Positions 35,858-44,711 are shown, counted from the first letter of the stretch. The stretch is DNA of 64,000 nt from Alicyclobacillus sp. (GCA_023511295.1 JAIMBT010000002.1:153444-217443), one strand, 5' to 3'. Notes: generated from the letters alone by a model not told the origin. Translations and numbers: made by a program.

Positions 35858-35893
35858 GGGGGGGGGGGGGCGGGCCAACCCCCCCCCCCCCCC
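35858..35893. repeat. G13 / C15 homopolymer inverted repeat after acnA
   Basis: Thirteen G (35858-35870), then CGGGCCAA, then fifteen C (35879-35893). The tracts can fold into a long G:C hairpin on either strand, and the G tract could form a quadruplex. It lies 69 bases after the acnA stop, where a terminator is expected. Run lengths may also be sequencing or assembly estimates. Confidence 0.85.
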
Positions 35894-35970
35894 GACCCCC
35901 TCGCTTTGTCAACCCAGGGCGCCCCTGCCGACCGGCGGCTGAACAGGCCTTTGAACGCGAAGGAGATGGG

Positions 35971-36537
35971 ATGGATATGGAGAGACGCTCTGCCCTGTTG
36001 GTGATGGACGTACAGAACGGTATCGTGTCGCGGTTCGCTGAGCGAGAGGAAGCCTTGGCGCCGTTCCAGCGTGCGGTCGCGGCGGCACGACAGGCCGGAG
36101 TCCCCGTGATCTTCGTTCGAGTCGCTTTCCGCCCAGGCTATCCGGAAGTCAGCCCCCGCAACAAATCGTTCTCCGCCATCGCCCTCCGTGGTGGCATGGA
36201 CCGGTCGGAGGCGGACACCCAGATTCACCCGGCGGTCGCGCCGAATCCCGATGAGCCAGTGGTTACGAAACTGCGGGTGAGCGCGTTTGCGGGCAGCGAC
36301 CTCGAGGTGATCTTGCGTTCGAAAGGCATCGACACGCTCGTCCTGTGCGGCATCGCGACGAGCGGCGTCGTCCTCTCCACTGTCCGGGAAGCGGCGGATA
36401 AAGACTACGGGTTGGTGGTGCTATCCGACGCCTGCCTCGACGCAGATCCAGACGTGCACCGCGTGCTCACAGAGAAGGTGTTCCCGCGCCAAGCGGACGT
36501 GCGGACGGTCGACGAGTGGGCAGCCGGTTTGGCGTAA
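35971..36537 (+). CDS. Isochorismatase-fold protein lacking the catalytic cysteine
   Basis: A 188-residue isochorismatase/cysteine-hydrolase fold. The Asp is in LLVMDVQNGIV and the Lys in VVTKLRVSAFAGSDLE. The usual GxxTxxC motif reads GIATSGVVLSTVREA, with Val at the nucleophile position. Hydrolysis by the standard mechanism is therefore unlikely; other members with TSGVV exist, so this is a subfamily rather than a decayed gene. The ATG has AAGGAG five bases upstream. No metabolic neighbours suggest a substrate. Confidence 0.85.
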   Translation: MDMERRSALLVMDVQNGIVSRFAEREEALAPFQRAVAAARQAGVPVIFVRVAFRPGYPEVSPRNKSFSAIALRGGMDRSEADTQIHPAVAPNPDEPVVTKLRVSAFAGSDLEVILRSKGIDTLVLCGIATSGVVLSTVREAADKDYGLVVLSDACLDADPDVHRVLTEKVFPRQADVRTVDEWAAGLA

Positions 36538-36602
36538 ACACCTCCGGCCGAGGCGTGCCAACGCCTCGACCGTGCCCCCCTTCTGCTCGTCAAGGCAGCA
36601 AA

Positions 36603-36630
36603 GGCAGGCGGTCCATCTGGACCGCCTGCC
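36603..36630. terminator. GC-rich hairpin between convergent genes
   Basis: GGCAGGCGGTCCA-TC-TGGACCGCCTGCC is a perfect 13-bp stem with a two-base centre, between the stops at 36537 and 36743. It has no T run on either side. Confidence 0.5.
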
Positions 36631-36742
36631 GCCATGTGCCCCTGCCGTTTCGTCGACTCCACCCATTCCCATGGCGCCGCCGTTTCTCCGTCACTCAACG
36701 CGCACCTCTTCGCTACCCGTCGGTACCGTCGGCGAACCCGGT

Positions 36743-37909
36743 TTACAACGCTGCCTTGAGAATCGCCAGGACATCGTCCGCCTCGAGCACGCGAAACTGG
36801 CCAATCGGCTTGAACCGCACTGCCTGTTGTGCCATCCACTCCAGGTTTTCCGCACCGATGCCGTAATCGGCGAGGCGCTGCGGTGCCCCGATGGCGGCGT
36901 AGAACGCCCGCACCTTGGCGATGGCGACCTGCGCCAGTTCCTCGTCCGACCGTCCGTCCCGCGCCACGTGGAACACCTCCGTCGCCAGGGTGGCAAAGCG
37001 GCTCGGGTTGGTGGAGACCACGTAGTCCATCCAGTGCGGGAACACAATCGCCAACCCTCCGCCGTGCGGGATGTCGTAGATGGCGCTGATCTCGTGCTCG
37101 ATGGCGTGGCAGGCCCAGTCCCCGACGAGGCCCATGTTGATCATCCCGTTGAGCGCCATCGTGCTCGACAGCATCAGGGTCTCGCGCAGGTCGAAGTCGT
37201 TCGGGTGCTCCAAGACCTTCGGCGCCGTCTCCACGATAGCCTGCATAACCCCCTCAATCAGGTGCTGCTGGAGCGTGGTGTTCGGGGTCGGGTGAAAGTA
37301 GTGCTCAAAGCAGTGCGCGAGCATGTCGCAGATGCCGTAGACCGTCTGGTCGCGCGGCACCGTGAAGGTGTTCTCCGCGTTGCAGAACGAGAACGCTGGG
37401 AAGGTGTAGGGCGACCCCCCGCCGAGCTTCTCCTTCGTCTCCCAGTTTGTGATGACGCCGCCGGAATTCATCTCTGATCCCGTTGCAGCCAGCGTCAGGA
37501 CGGTGCCGAGCGGCAGCGCACCGGTCGCTTGCGCCTTGCGGCTGTAGATATCCCAGACATCGCCGTCGAACTTCGTGCCCATCGCAATCCCTTTCGCACA
37601 GTCGAGAACCGAGCCGCCGCCGACGGCCAAGACGAGATCGACGTTGTGCGTTCTGCACAAATCAATCCCTTTGTACACGGTCGTCAGCCGTGGGTTTGGT
37701 TCGACGCCCGGCAACTCCAACCACTCAATCCCGCCGTCCTCGAGAAGCCGCGTGATTTTATCGTACAGACCCATCCGCCGAATGCTGCCCCCGCCGTACA
37801 CCAGCAGGACCTTCGTGCCAAAGCGGCGGATCTCGTCGACCAAGTGTTGCTCCATCTGGTCTCGCCCGTAATACAGCACCGTTGGGTTGTGAAAGCGAAA
37901 CGGGTTCAT
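36743..37909 (-). CDS. Iron-containing alcohol dehydrogenase (YugJ/YugK, BDH type)
   Basis: A 388-residue group III NAD(P)H-dependent alcohol/aldehyde reductase. Nucleotide binding is at AVGGGSVLDCAKGIAMG and TLAATGSEMN. The metal ligands are the Asp and His in ICDMLAHCFEHYF and the His in CHAIEHEISAIYDIPHG. It resembles the butanol dehydrogenase and YugJ/YugK family. The start MNPFRFHNP at 37909 follows a GGTGGAG site. It is a single gene, convergent with the isochorismatase-like gene and divergent from the YtfP-like gene. The physiological aldehyde is unknown. Confidence 0.9.
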   Translation of the reverse strand: MNPFRFHNPTVLYYGRDQMEQHLVDEIRRFGTKVLLVYGGGSIRRMGLYDKITRLLEDGGIEWLELPGVEPNPRLTTVYKGIDLCRTHNVDLVLAVGGGSVLDCAKGIAMGTKFDGDVWDIYSRKAQATGALPLGTVLTLAATGSEMNSGGVITNWETKEKLGGGSPYTFPAFSFCNAENTFTVPRDQTVYGICDMLAHCFEHYFHPTPNTTLQQHLIEGVMQAIVETAPKVLEHPNDFDLRETLMLSSTMALNGMINMGLVGDWACHAIEHEISAIYDIPHGGGLAIVFPHWMDYVVSTNPSRFATLATEVFHVARDGRSDEELAQVAIAKVRAFYAAIGAPQRLADYGIGAENLEWMAQQAVRFKPIGQFRVLEADDVLAILKAAL

Positions 37910-37949
37910 CTTGGCTCTCCACCTCTGTCTCTCAGGTTCTCGTCCGCCT

Positions 37950-37979
37950 TTGCGCCGACGGGCGGACAACCTCTATAAT
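37950..37979 (+). promoter_or_regulatory. Promoter of the YtfP-like gene
   Basis: TTGCGC, 18 bases, and a perfect TATAAT precede the ATG at 38074 by about 95 bases. Confidence 0.45.
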
Positions 37980-38073
37980 GGCGCAGAGCAGACTGGATTG
38001 CAAAACCGTCCCGGAGGCCGCATCGGCGAGACGGCCGAAGACCTGCGGCGCGGATGTTGGGGAGAGGTGCGGG

Positions 38074-39450
38074 ATGGGACAGCAAATTGAACGGTTTGAC
38101 GTGGTCGTGGTCGGCGGCGGACCGGCAGGCCTCATGGCCGCCATCGCCGCACAGACGGCAGGCGCCAAGACCCTGCTCGTGGAGAAAGGCCACCGGCTCG
38201 GCCGCAAGCTCGGCATCTCGGGGGGCGGGCGATGCAACGTGACGAACGCGAAGCCGCTTCCGGAGTTGATGCAGAACATCCCCGGCAACGGCCGCTTCCT
38301 GCACTCCGCGTTGCACCAGTTTTCGAACGAAGACGTAAGGCGGTTCTTCGAGGACCTTGGCATCCGATTAAAGGAAGAAGACCGGGGGCGCGTGTTTCCC
38401 GTCAGCGACAAAGCAGCGACCGTCGTGCAGGCGCTCGTCGACAAAGTGTACGCGGTCGGCGTCGAGGTGTGGGAGGATGCGCCCGTGGCCGACCTGCTGC
38501 ACGAACCCGCCGAGTCCATCGGTGACGCGTCGGCGCCCCCCGCGGACGGCCGAGGCGGTGGCCCCGCCCGTCACGTCACCGGCATCCGGCTGCAGCGCGG
38601 CGTGAAGGTTCACGCGCAGGCCGTCATCGTGGCGACGGGGGGCGCGAGCGTGCCGAAGACGGGCAGCACCGGAGACGCCTACCCGTGGGCTCGGCGGGTC
38701 GGGCATACCGTCATCCCGCCGTACCCAACCGAGGTCCCGCTGACCAGCGACGACTGGTTCATCCGCGACCGCACCTTGCAGGGGCTCTCGATGCAGGGCG
38801 TGGACGTCTCCGTGTGGAACGGCCGCGGCAAGCGCCTGACGACGGAGCACGGTGACCTGATTTTCACCCACCTCGGCCTCAGCGGCCCGGTGGCGTTACG
38901 CTGCAGCCACTACGTTTCGACGGCCCGTTTGCGCAACCCGGAGGAACCGCTACGGGCCGAGATCAACCTGACACCTGGCACCTCGCGCGGCGACTGGCTG
39001 ACGCGTTGGGAGCGGTTGCGGCGGGAGGTGCCGCGGCGACAGGTCGGCAGCCTCCTGCGAGAGATGTGGCCCGACCGGTTGGCCGGGGTGCTCATCCACG
39101 TCACCGGGTTGAATCCAGCCACACAACTGGCCAACCTCCGCACCAACGACTTGGCGCGCCTCGTCGACACCACGAGCGCGTTTCCGGTCCGTATCACGGG
39201 CACGCTGCCGCTCGCTCAGGCGACGGTAACTGGCGGCGGTGTGTCCGTCCGAGAGATTGACCCGCGCACGATGGCGTCGAAGCGGTGTGCAGGTTTGTAT
39301 TTCGCGGGAGAGGTGATGGACGTGCACGCACACACCGGCGGCTACAACATCACGGTTGCCTTCTCCACCGGCCACTGCGCCGGCACACACGCGGCGGCCT
39401 TCGCGCGCCAGGAAAGGCAGCGGCGGGCGCGCATTCCCTCCCTCGGCTGA
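38074..39450 (+). CDS. NAD(P)/FAD-dependent oxidoreductase, HI0933/YtfP/BaiN family
   Basis: A 458-residue flavoprotein of the HI0933-like family. The N-terminal Rossmann motif is VVVVGGGPAGLMAAIAA, followed by GRKLGISGGGRCNVTNA, a family hallmark, and ATGGASVPKTGSTGDAY. The C-terminal FAD contact is GLYFAGEVMDVHAHTGGYN. An unusual Gly/Ala/Pro-rich insertion (about residues 145-165) interrupts the middle. The start has GGGAGAGGTG upstream. The substrate is unknown in most bacteria; the gut homologue BaiN acts on bile acids, but no bai genes are here. Confidence 0.88.
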   Translation: MGQQIERFDVVVVGGGPAGLMAAIAAQTAGAKTLLVEKGHRLGRKLGISGGGRCNVTNAKPLPELMQNIPGNGRFLHSALHQFSNEDVRRFFEDLGIRLKEEDRGRVFPVSDKAATVVQALVDKVYAVGVEVWEDAPVADLLHEPAESIGDASAPPADGRGGGPARHVTGIRLQRGVKVHAQAVIVATGGASVPKTGSTGDAYPWARRVGHTVIPPYPTEVPLTSDDWFIRDRTLQGLSMQGVDVSVWNGRGKRLTTEHGDLIFTHLGLSGPVALRCSHYVSTARLRNPEEPLRAEINLTPGTSRGDWLTRWERLRREVPRRQVGSLLREMWPDRLAGVLIHVTGLNPATQLANLRTNDLARLVDTTSAFPVRITGTLPLAQATVTGGGVSVREIDPRTMASKRCAGLYFAGEVMDVHAHTGGYNITVAFSTGHCAGTHAAAFARQERQRRARIPSLG

Positions 39451-39524
39451 ACGCATCCGACGCGCCAACCAGACAGTACCCCCGATATCTGGTGCTTCCC
39501 CACATCCGACGCTGCGCCGCTGCC

Positions 39525-40697
39525 CTACTCGGCCACCTCGACCGTCACGGCCGATGACGGCTGGATGAACCGCGCTCGGCCCATTCGGCGCAGCAACCAG
39601 ACCAGGTAGATGTAAGCGCCAAGCAGCACCGCAGCGGACACCAACAGCAGAGTCGCCAGTCGGCCTTCGCCCAACAGGCCGCCACCGGCGTAGGACCCAA
39701 TGGCATTCCCGACACTGTTGCCGAATACCCGCACCCCGAACATCTGTCCGTACTCCGTCGCGGGCGTGAAATCGAGAAAGATGGAGTCGATGATGGGGCC
39801 CGGAATACTGGTCAGCGCCGTTCGGGCGAGCAGCGCTGCGGAGAACGGCCCAGCGCGACGGGTAAACGCCATGGCAACGGTCACCACGGTACTGAGCGCG
39901 TAGGCCAAGGCCAGCGTCGGTCCGTGCCGAAGACGCCGCAGCAGCGGACTGACGAGCAGCGACCCCGCAGACACCATGAACAGCGTCCCGGCGGACACTG
40001 CCGACGTCCACCCGTTCGACAGTCCGTACGCGCCGTGCAGCACGAGGGTGATAAACGGGCGGAACAGGCCAATCGCGACGCCGAACAGCACCGCATACGC
40101 GCTCATCCAGAGCATCGTCCGCGACGGCAGCCGAAACGCTCGGTGCGCCCTGGCATCCGGTGCGCGGACAAGGAGGCGAATCGCCGCTCCGACGAGCGCG
40201 AGCCCACCGCCAAAGAGGAGCGTCGCCCTGGGTCCAAACTGGACCTGGACACTGCCGCCTGCGACCGTCCCAAGGCCAATCCAGAGCATGTAGAGTGACA
40301 CAAAGCGACTCAAGATTCCCGCCTTCTCCTGTTTCGCGGACAACGAACTGAGCACCACGTTTTCGGTACTCATCAGCATCCCGCCTGCGACGCCCCACAA
40401 CACCGAGGTCGCCAGCCACAGTGCGAAGCCGCTCGACAGCGCGGTCAAAAGGTAGGAGAGGCCGGTCAACGCGGTCGCCAGTTTGAACACCTTGGACGCG
40501 CCAACCCGGTCCGCAACCGGTCCGCACAACAGCGCAGCCAGACCGGAACTCGCCGAGTTGACGGCGAACAAGACCCCGATGCGGCCATCGCCGAGACCAC
40601 CGGACTGGTAGAAAAACGGCTGCCCGTACCCGGCAAGCCCGATGCCAAAGCTGAGGAAACTCTCGCTGGAGAAATAATAGACAAGCGCCTTCTGCAT
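39525..40697 (-). CDS. Major facilitator superfamily transporter
   Basis: A 390-residue MFS permease with about twelve helices. The loop between helices 2 and 3 reads GPVADRVGASKVFK, matching the GxxxDRxGR-type MFS signature. The start MQKALVYYFS at 40697 is preceded by GAGGAGGT. It is divergent from the M20 peptidase and converges on the flavoprotein. The substrate cannot be predicted; an efflux role is a guess from the family. Confidence 0.88.
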   Translation of the reverse strand: MQKALVYYFSSESFLSFGIGLAGYGQPFFYQSGGLGDGRIGVLFAVNSASSGLAALLCGPVADRVGASKVFKLATALTGLSYLLTALSSGFALWLATSVLWGVAGGMLMSTENVVLSSLSAKQEKAGILSRFVSLYMLWIGLGTVAGGSVQVQFGPRATLLFGGGLALVGAAIRLLVRAPDARAHRAFRLPSRTMLWMSAYAVLFGVAIGLFRPFITLVLHGAYGLSNGWTSAVSAGTLFMVSAGSLLVSPLLRRLRHGPTLALAYALSTVVTVAMAFTRRAGPFSAALLARTALTSIPGPIIDSIFLDFTPATEYGQMFGVRVFGNSVGNAIGSYAGGGLLGEGRLATLLLVSAAVLLGAYIYLVWLLRRMGRARFIQPSSAVTVEVAE

Positions 40698-40912
40698 CGT
40701 GGGCAGTACCTCCTCTGGGAGTATAGCGCCGCCGCAGCGAGCTGTATACCGGAGGCGCAACCACCAGACGGGTAGGAATTTCGCCAGACGCGTCGAAATC
40801 TTCGGGAGAGGCGTCCAACCGCCGGACGGGACGGTCCCGCGCGGTCCGAGTGAGATCCTCTCCGGCAGGCCGAAGGCGGCCAGCGACCGGATCGACCGAT
40901 TGGAGGCATCGT

Positions 40913-42274
40913 ATGGATATCTGGAGACAGTTGGTGGAGCAGCGCGTCCCCACCGCAACCGCTGCACTGCAGCGCTACTGCCAGCAACCGAGTATCGCCG
41001 CGCAAAACGTCGGTATCCAGGAAACCGTGCAACTGGTGACCGAGATGGTGGAACAAGCCGGCGGACGGGCTCAGGTCCTCGACGACTTCGGCGGCAACCC
41101 GGTGGTCTACGCCGAGTTCGCGGCGGGTCTCAACGGCAATCCCGACCGCACGCTGCTGTTCTACAACCACTACGACGTGCAGCCGCCCGAACCGCTCGAC
41201 GAGTGGACCTACCCTCCGTTTGGCGCGGAGATCCACGATGGAAAGGTGTATGCACGCGGGGCTTCCGACAACAAGGGCGACCTGACGGTCCGGTTGCAAG
41301 CGTTGTCCATTCTGCAGGAGAACGGTGGCCTGCCGTGCAACGTGAAGTTCTTGATTGAAGGCGAGGAGGAGATTGGGTCCCCGTCGCTGCACGCCTGCCT
41401 CGCGAAGCACGCGGATTTGTTCCGAGCCGACGCCTGTATCTGGGAGTTCGGCAGCAAAGACCCGCAGGGTCGGCCGCAGATGGTAGCCGGGATTAAGGGC
41501 ATGTGCTACCTGCAATTGTGGTGCCACGGCGCGGACGTCGACCTGCACTCGTCGAACGGCGCCGTGATCGACAACGCGGCGTGGCGGTTGGTTCAGGCCT
41601 TGGCTTCGATGAAGAGCGTGGACAACCGCATCCTCGTGGACGGTTTCTACGACGACGTGGCGCCGCTCACTCCGGAACTGATTCAGCTGGCGGAAGCGCA
41701 TCCGTTTGACGCGGAGCAAGTCCGGCAACAGTTGGGGTTGCGCCGCCCGCTCATCTGTGGCGACGAAAACCCGAACCTGCACCTGTGGTATGCGCCGACC
41801 ATGACCATCTGCGGGATGGAGAGCGGCTATACCGGAGAGGGCAGCAAGACAGTGCTCCCGCGGCGCGCTCAGGCGAAGGTCGATTGCCGCCTGGTCCCCA
41901 ACCAAGATCCCGAGGACATCCTGGCGAAGGTACAGCGTCACCTCGAGAAGCACGGGTTCACGGACGTCCAGGTTTCGCTCGTCAACGGCGAGCGCGCGTA
42001 CCGGTCCGACATGCGCCATCCGTTCGTGCAGATGGTGGTGGACACGGCGCGCGAGGCGTACGGGGCGGACCCGGTACTGGCGCCGACCTCGGCGGGAACC
42101 GGACCGATGTACCCGTTCGGTGAGTTCCTCGGCCAAGACCTACCCATCGTTTCGACCGGCTGCGGGTGGTGGAACTCGCGTGCGCACGCCCCGGACGAGT
42201 CCATCCGCTTAGAGGACTTTGAGCAGGCGATGCTGCACATGGTCCTGCTCCTGCGGCGGTTCGGCGAGTCCTGA
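40913..42274 (+). CDS. M20 family metallopeptidase (dipeptidase)
   Basis: A 453-residue M20 (ArgE/DapE/CNDP-like) zinc peptidase. Metal ligands are His in LLFYNHYDVQPPEP, the bridging Asp in GASDNKGD, Glu-Glu in IEGEEEIGSPSL, and a late His in SRAHAPDESIRLEDF. The size and the insertion of a dimerisation domain fit the dipeptidase branch. The start follows GGAGG. It lies downstream of, and divergent from, the MFS gene; they might share a peptide or amino-acid function. Confidence 0.9.
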   Translation: MDIWRQLVEQRVPTATAALQRYCQQPSIAAQNVGIQETVQLVTEMVEQAGGRAQVLDDFGGNPVVYAEFAAGLNGNPDRTLLFYNHYDVQPPEPLDEWTYPPFGAEIHDGKVYARGASDNKGDLTVRLQALSILQENGGLPCNVKFLIEGEEEIGSPSLHACLAKHADLFRADACIWEFGSKDPQGRPQMVAGIKGMCYLQLWCHGADVDLHSSNGAVIDNAAWRLVQALASMKSVDNRILVDGFYDDVAPLTPELIQLAEAHPFDAEQVRQQLGLRRPLICGDENPNLHLWYAPTMTICGMESGYTGEGSKTVLPRRAQAKVDCRLVPNQDPEDILAKVQRHLEKHGFTDVQVSLVNGERAYRSDMRHPFVQMVVDTAREAYGADPVLAPTSAGTGPMYPFGEFLGQDLPIVSTGCGWWNSRAHAPDESIRLEDFEQAMLHMVLLLRRFGES

Positions 42275-42323
42275 AGCGGCGCCGTTAGCAGCGCCGTACA
42301 GCAACACGTCCGCCAGTAGAGCG

Positions 42324-42349
42324 GAGGGGCACCCCACTGGGTGCCCCTC
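42324..42349. terminator. GC-rich hairpin after the M20 peptidase
   Basis: GAGGGGCACCC-CACT-GGGTGCCCCTC is an 11-bp perfect stem located 50 bases past the M20 stop and ahead of genes on the opposite strand. No T run follows. Confidence 0.5.
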
Positions 42350-42396
42350 GCTGGGCTTCACCGCAAAGATGATGAGGTCTGGCCGACGGGCCAGGG

Positions 42397-42597
42397 CTAC
42401 TGCAAGTCGCGGACTGCTGCGCCGTACGAACCGCCGAGTCGGCGAGTGTAGCGGCCGACCACCGGTGTTCCGTAGCGGTGGTGTTGCAGGTCTTCCTCGC
42501 GTTCGCCGCGCCGCATACTGCGGCTCGCCTCTGCACTCATCACGGGGCCAGACGCCTCGTCACCCCGTCCAATCGACTTCCGTCTCGACGATGACAT
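42397..42597 (-). CDS. Small Arg-rich hypothetical protein
   Basis: A 66-residue basic, hydrophilic frame starting MSSSRRKSIGRGDEASGPVM and ending RLGGSYGAAVRDLQ, with a GGGGGTG stretch upstream. It lies 44 bases after the creatininase stop on the same strand. I do not recognise it. Composition (many Arg, few hydrophobics) could reflect either a small disordered protein or a chance frame in GC-rich DNA. Confidence 0.35.
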   Translation of the reverse strand: MSSSRRKSIGRGDEASGPVMSAEASRSMRRGEREEDLQHHRYGTPVVGRYTRRLGGSYGAAVRDLQ

Positions 42598-42641
42598 GCC
42601 GATGCACCCCCAGCTGCGGTGACAGCCGAACATATCATGCC

Positions 42642-43364
42642 TCACGCGTTCGGCGTGTATGACCACATCTCCTCGATGTCGCGCAAGATGGCTGGAATCA
42701 GCGCTTTGTAGATAGCCTCGCCCTTCTCTGCCGTGGCCTTCGTCGCATCGCCGTTGTTGGCGTGCGGGTAGGTCAACTTCTGCAGGCCGCGAAAACGGAT
42801 CTTCTTGGGCGCTTCGCTGATGTGCCGGTGGGCGTACTCCATCTCGACCAGTTTCGGGTCAATCGCGAGCACGCACGATGTCTCGTCTTCGCCCGCGTGG
42901 CCGAACTCCGGGGCATGCTCGACAATCAGGTCTCGGTAGTCGACCCACCAGTTGATGGACAACACCACCGCACCGAGGTCTGAAAGACGTTCGCTGACAA
43001 GCGTCAGCGCGGCCATGTTACCGCCGTGGCCGTTCAACAGGATGACGTAGCGAAACCCCTGTTTCACCAGCTGGGTTCCGACAGCCGTGACGTAGTCGGC
43101 AAACACCTGGCCGGGAATGTCGAGCGTGCCGGGAAAGGGAGCAAGCCCCCAGGAGTGCCCGTACGGGATCTCCGGGGCTATCACTACCTTGTCCCCCACC
43201 AGCGGCTCGAGCCGCCGGGCAAATTCACGCGGAATCAAGGTGTCCGTACCGAGCGCACAGTGTTCTCCGTGCGCTTCGAGCATCCCGATGGGGATGAGGA
43301 CCGTGTTCACCCCCTGTTCCCGCAGCTCCACAAAGCGGTGCGAGGTGAGTTCGGCTAAGTACAT
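42642..43364 (-). CDS. Creatininase family amidohydrolase
   Basis: A 240-residue creatininase/MftE-like metal-dependent hydrolase. Ligand regions are GMLEAHGEHCALGTDTLIP, ILLNGHGGNMAAL and EFGHAGEDETSCVL. Members open cyclic amides or cleave peptides. It starts 39 bases after the M24 gene stop in the same direction, with GGGAGG upstream, so the two probably form an operon. Creatinine itself is not implied; mycofactocin maturation is unlikely because no mft genes are near. Confidence 0.88.
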   Translation of the reverse strand: MYLAELTSHRFVELREQGVNTVLIPIGMLEAHGEHCALGTDTLIPREFARRLEPLVGDKVVIAPEIPYGHSWGLAPFPGTLDIPGQVFADYVTAVGTQLVKQGFRYVILLNGHGGNMAALTLVSERLSDLGAVVLSINWWVDYRDLIVEHAPEFGHAGEDETSCVLAIDPKLVEMEYAHRHISEAPKKIRFRGLQKLTYPHANNGDATKATAEKGEAIYKALIPAILRDIEEMWSYTPNA

Positions 43365-43403
43365 CGGGGTCCCTCCCTGTCTGTTAACTGAACCACCCGT
43401 CCA

Positions 43404-44591
43404 TCAGCCGCAGATGAGCGCGTCCAGATTCCGCGGGTAGTATGTCAAGACCTCCACCCCCGTCTCGGTCACGACGACGGTGTCGGAATGGCGGAAACCG
43501 CCGAGTCCGTTCACGTAGAGACCGGGTTCGATGGTAAACAACATGCCCGGTTGCAGAATGGTGTCGTCGCCGAGGTCGAGGAACGGCATCTCGTGCCCCT
43601 GCAGACCGATGTTGTGCCCGGTGTGGTGTCGCGTGTACGCCACGATGTCGTGCTCCTGGTAATACCGCTGCATCTCCTGCTCCACTTCCTTGCACGGGAT
43701 GCCGGGGCGGATGAGCGAAATGGCCAGGTTTTGCGCCCCGAGCATCAGTTCGAAAAACCGACGCTGTTCGGCGTTCGGCTCACCGACGAACATCGTCCGC
43801 TCCAGCTCGCTGTGATACCCGTAGATGTCCGCGCCCGCGCCGGTGACCAAGGTGTCCCCCGCACGAAGGGTGGCGTTGACCGTGACCGCGTGCGGCAGTG
43901 CCGAGTTTGGGCCAATCTGGCCGCGGAAGCCAGCCGATGCGCTGGCCGACCCCGCCGGACGGTAGATGGGGCCAAGGGTGTCAATCATCGCAGCGGTCGC
44001 TTCCTGGGTGGCTCGCATGGAGATATCAATCTCACGTGCGCCGGGTTTCGAGTAGCGCTGCAAGAGAACGTGGGCGAGGTTGCCCCAACGGCAACTCTCA
44101 CGAATCAGTGCCAGCTCCGCGGGCGACTTGCACATCCGCATCTCCTCAATCCAGGCGCCGACTTCCGGAACCACGGTGGCACCCTCCACCACCTGGCTGA
44201 GGCGCGGTCCGCGATACCCCCACGACGAACCGTATCCGTCCGAATCAACGCCCAGCCGGGCGTTCGCGAGTCCCAGTTCCTTCAACAGTTCGGCGAGCCG
44301 CTGCATCGGGTGAACCGGTGAAGGATACTCGGGGTACGATACGACGCGCAGGGCGTCGGAGACCTGCTCAGCATGCTCGTGCTCCAACCGGGGTACGAAC
44401 AGCGTCGTGTCCGATGCCCGCAAGATCATCGCCATCGGGCGCTCCGTTGGGATAAAGTGAAAGCCGATGAGGTAGAAGATAGAGGTGGGGCTGAAGATGA
44501 CGGCGGCGTCCAGCGAGCGCTCCTGCATGGACGCCAACACACGTGCGCGGCGAGCCGCGCGCTCCTCCCGCGTGATGACAAGGGGTTCCAT
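43404..44591 (-). CDS. M24 family peptidase (Xaa-Pro / creatinase-like)
   Basis: A 395-residue protein with an N-terminal creatinase-type domain and a C-terminal pita-bread fold. The active region reads GAGADIYGYHSELERTMF, RHHTGHNIGLQGHE, FTIEPGLYV and DTVVVTETG. Canonical aminopeptidase P has YxSDxTRT; here the second metal Asp is replaced by Glu (HSELERT), a variant also seen in a Gram-positive subgroup. The start at 44591 has AGGAGGG upstream. It probably forms an operon with the creatininase-family gene, suggesting a shared substrate such as a prolyl or cyclic amide compound. Confidence 0.87.
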   Translation of the reverse strand: MEPLVITREERAARRARVLASMQERSLDAAVIFSPTSIFYLIGFHFIPTERPMAMILRASDTTLFVPRLEHEHAEQVSDALRVVSYPEYPSPVHPMQRLAELLKELGLANARLGVDSDGYGSSWGYRGPRLSQVVEGATVVPEVGAWIEEMRMCKSPAELALIRESCRWGNLAHVLLQRYSKPGAREIDISMRATQEATAAMIDTLGPIYRPAGSASASAGFRGQIGPNSALPHAVTVNATLRAGDTLVTGAGADIYGYHSELERTMFVGEPNAEQRRFFELMLGAQNLAISLIRPGIPCKEVEQEMQRYYQEHDIVAYTRHHTGHNIGLQGHEMPFLDLGDDTILQPGMLFTIEPGLYVNGLGGFRHSDTVVVTETGVEVLTYYPRNLDALICG

Positions 44592-44656
44592 GAAATCCCT
44601 CCTGGCCGGTGGAATGAGTGGGTCCGGTGATCTAATCTGATTGTGGCATTGGAATC

Positions 44657-44685
44657 TTGCAAAGACAACGCTTGTTTTGCTAAGT
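44657..44685 (+). promoter_or_regulatory. Candidate promoter of maf
   Basis: TTGCAA, 17 bases, CTAAGT. Transcription would begin just before the AGGAGGG site of maf. The -10 box is poor. Confidence 0.35.
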
Positions 44686-44711
44686 CGACTGTCGATGAGG
44701 AGGGAATGTCG

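Noticed and set aside
38950..40953. Open frame of about 667 codons on the minus strand overlapping the flavoprotein and MFS genes
   Set aside because: It crosses two confidently assigned genes out of frame, and shows Arg/Gly-rich translation without motifs.
42642..43364. Calling the creatininase-family gene mycofactocin mftE
   Set aside because: No mftA, B, C, D or F genes are nearby, so only the family is named.
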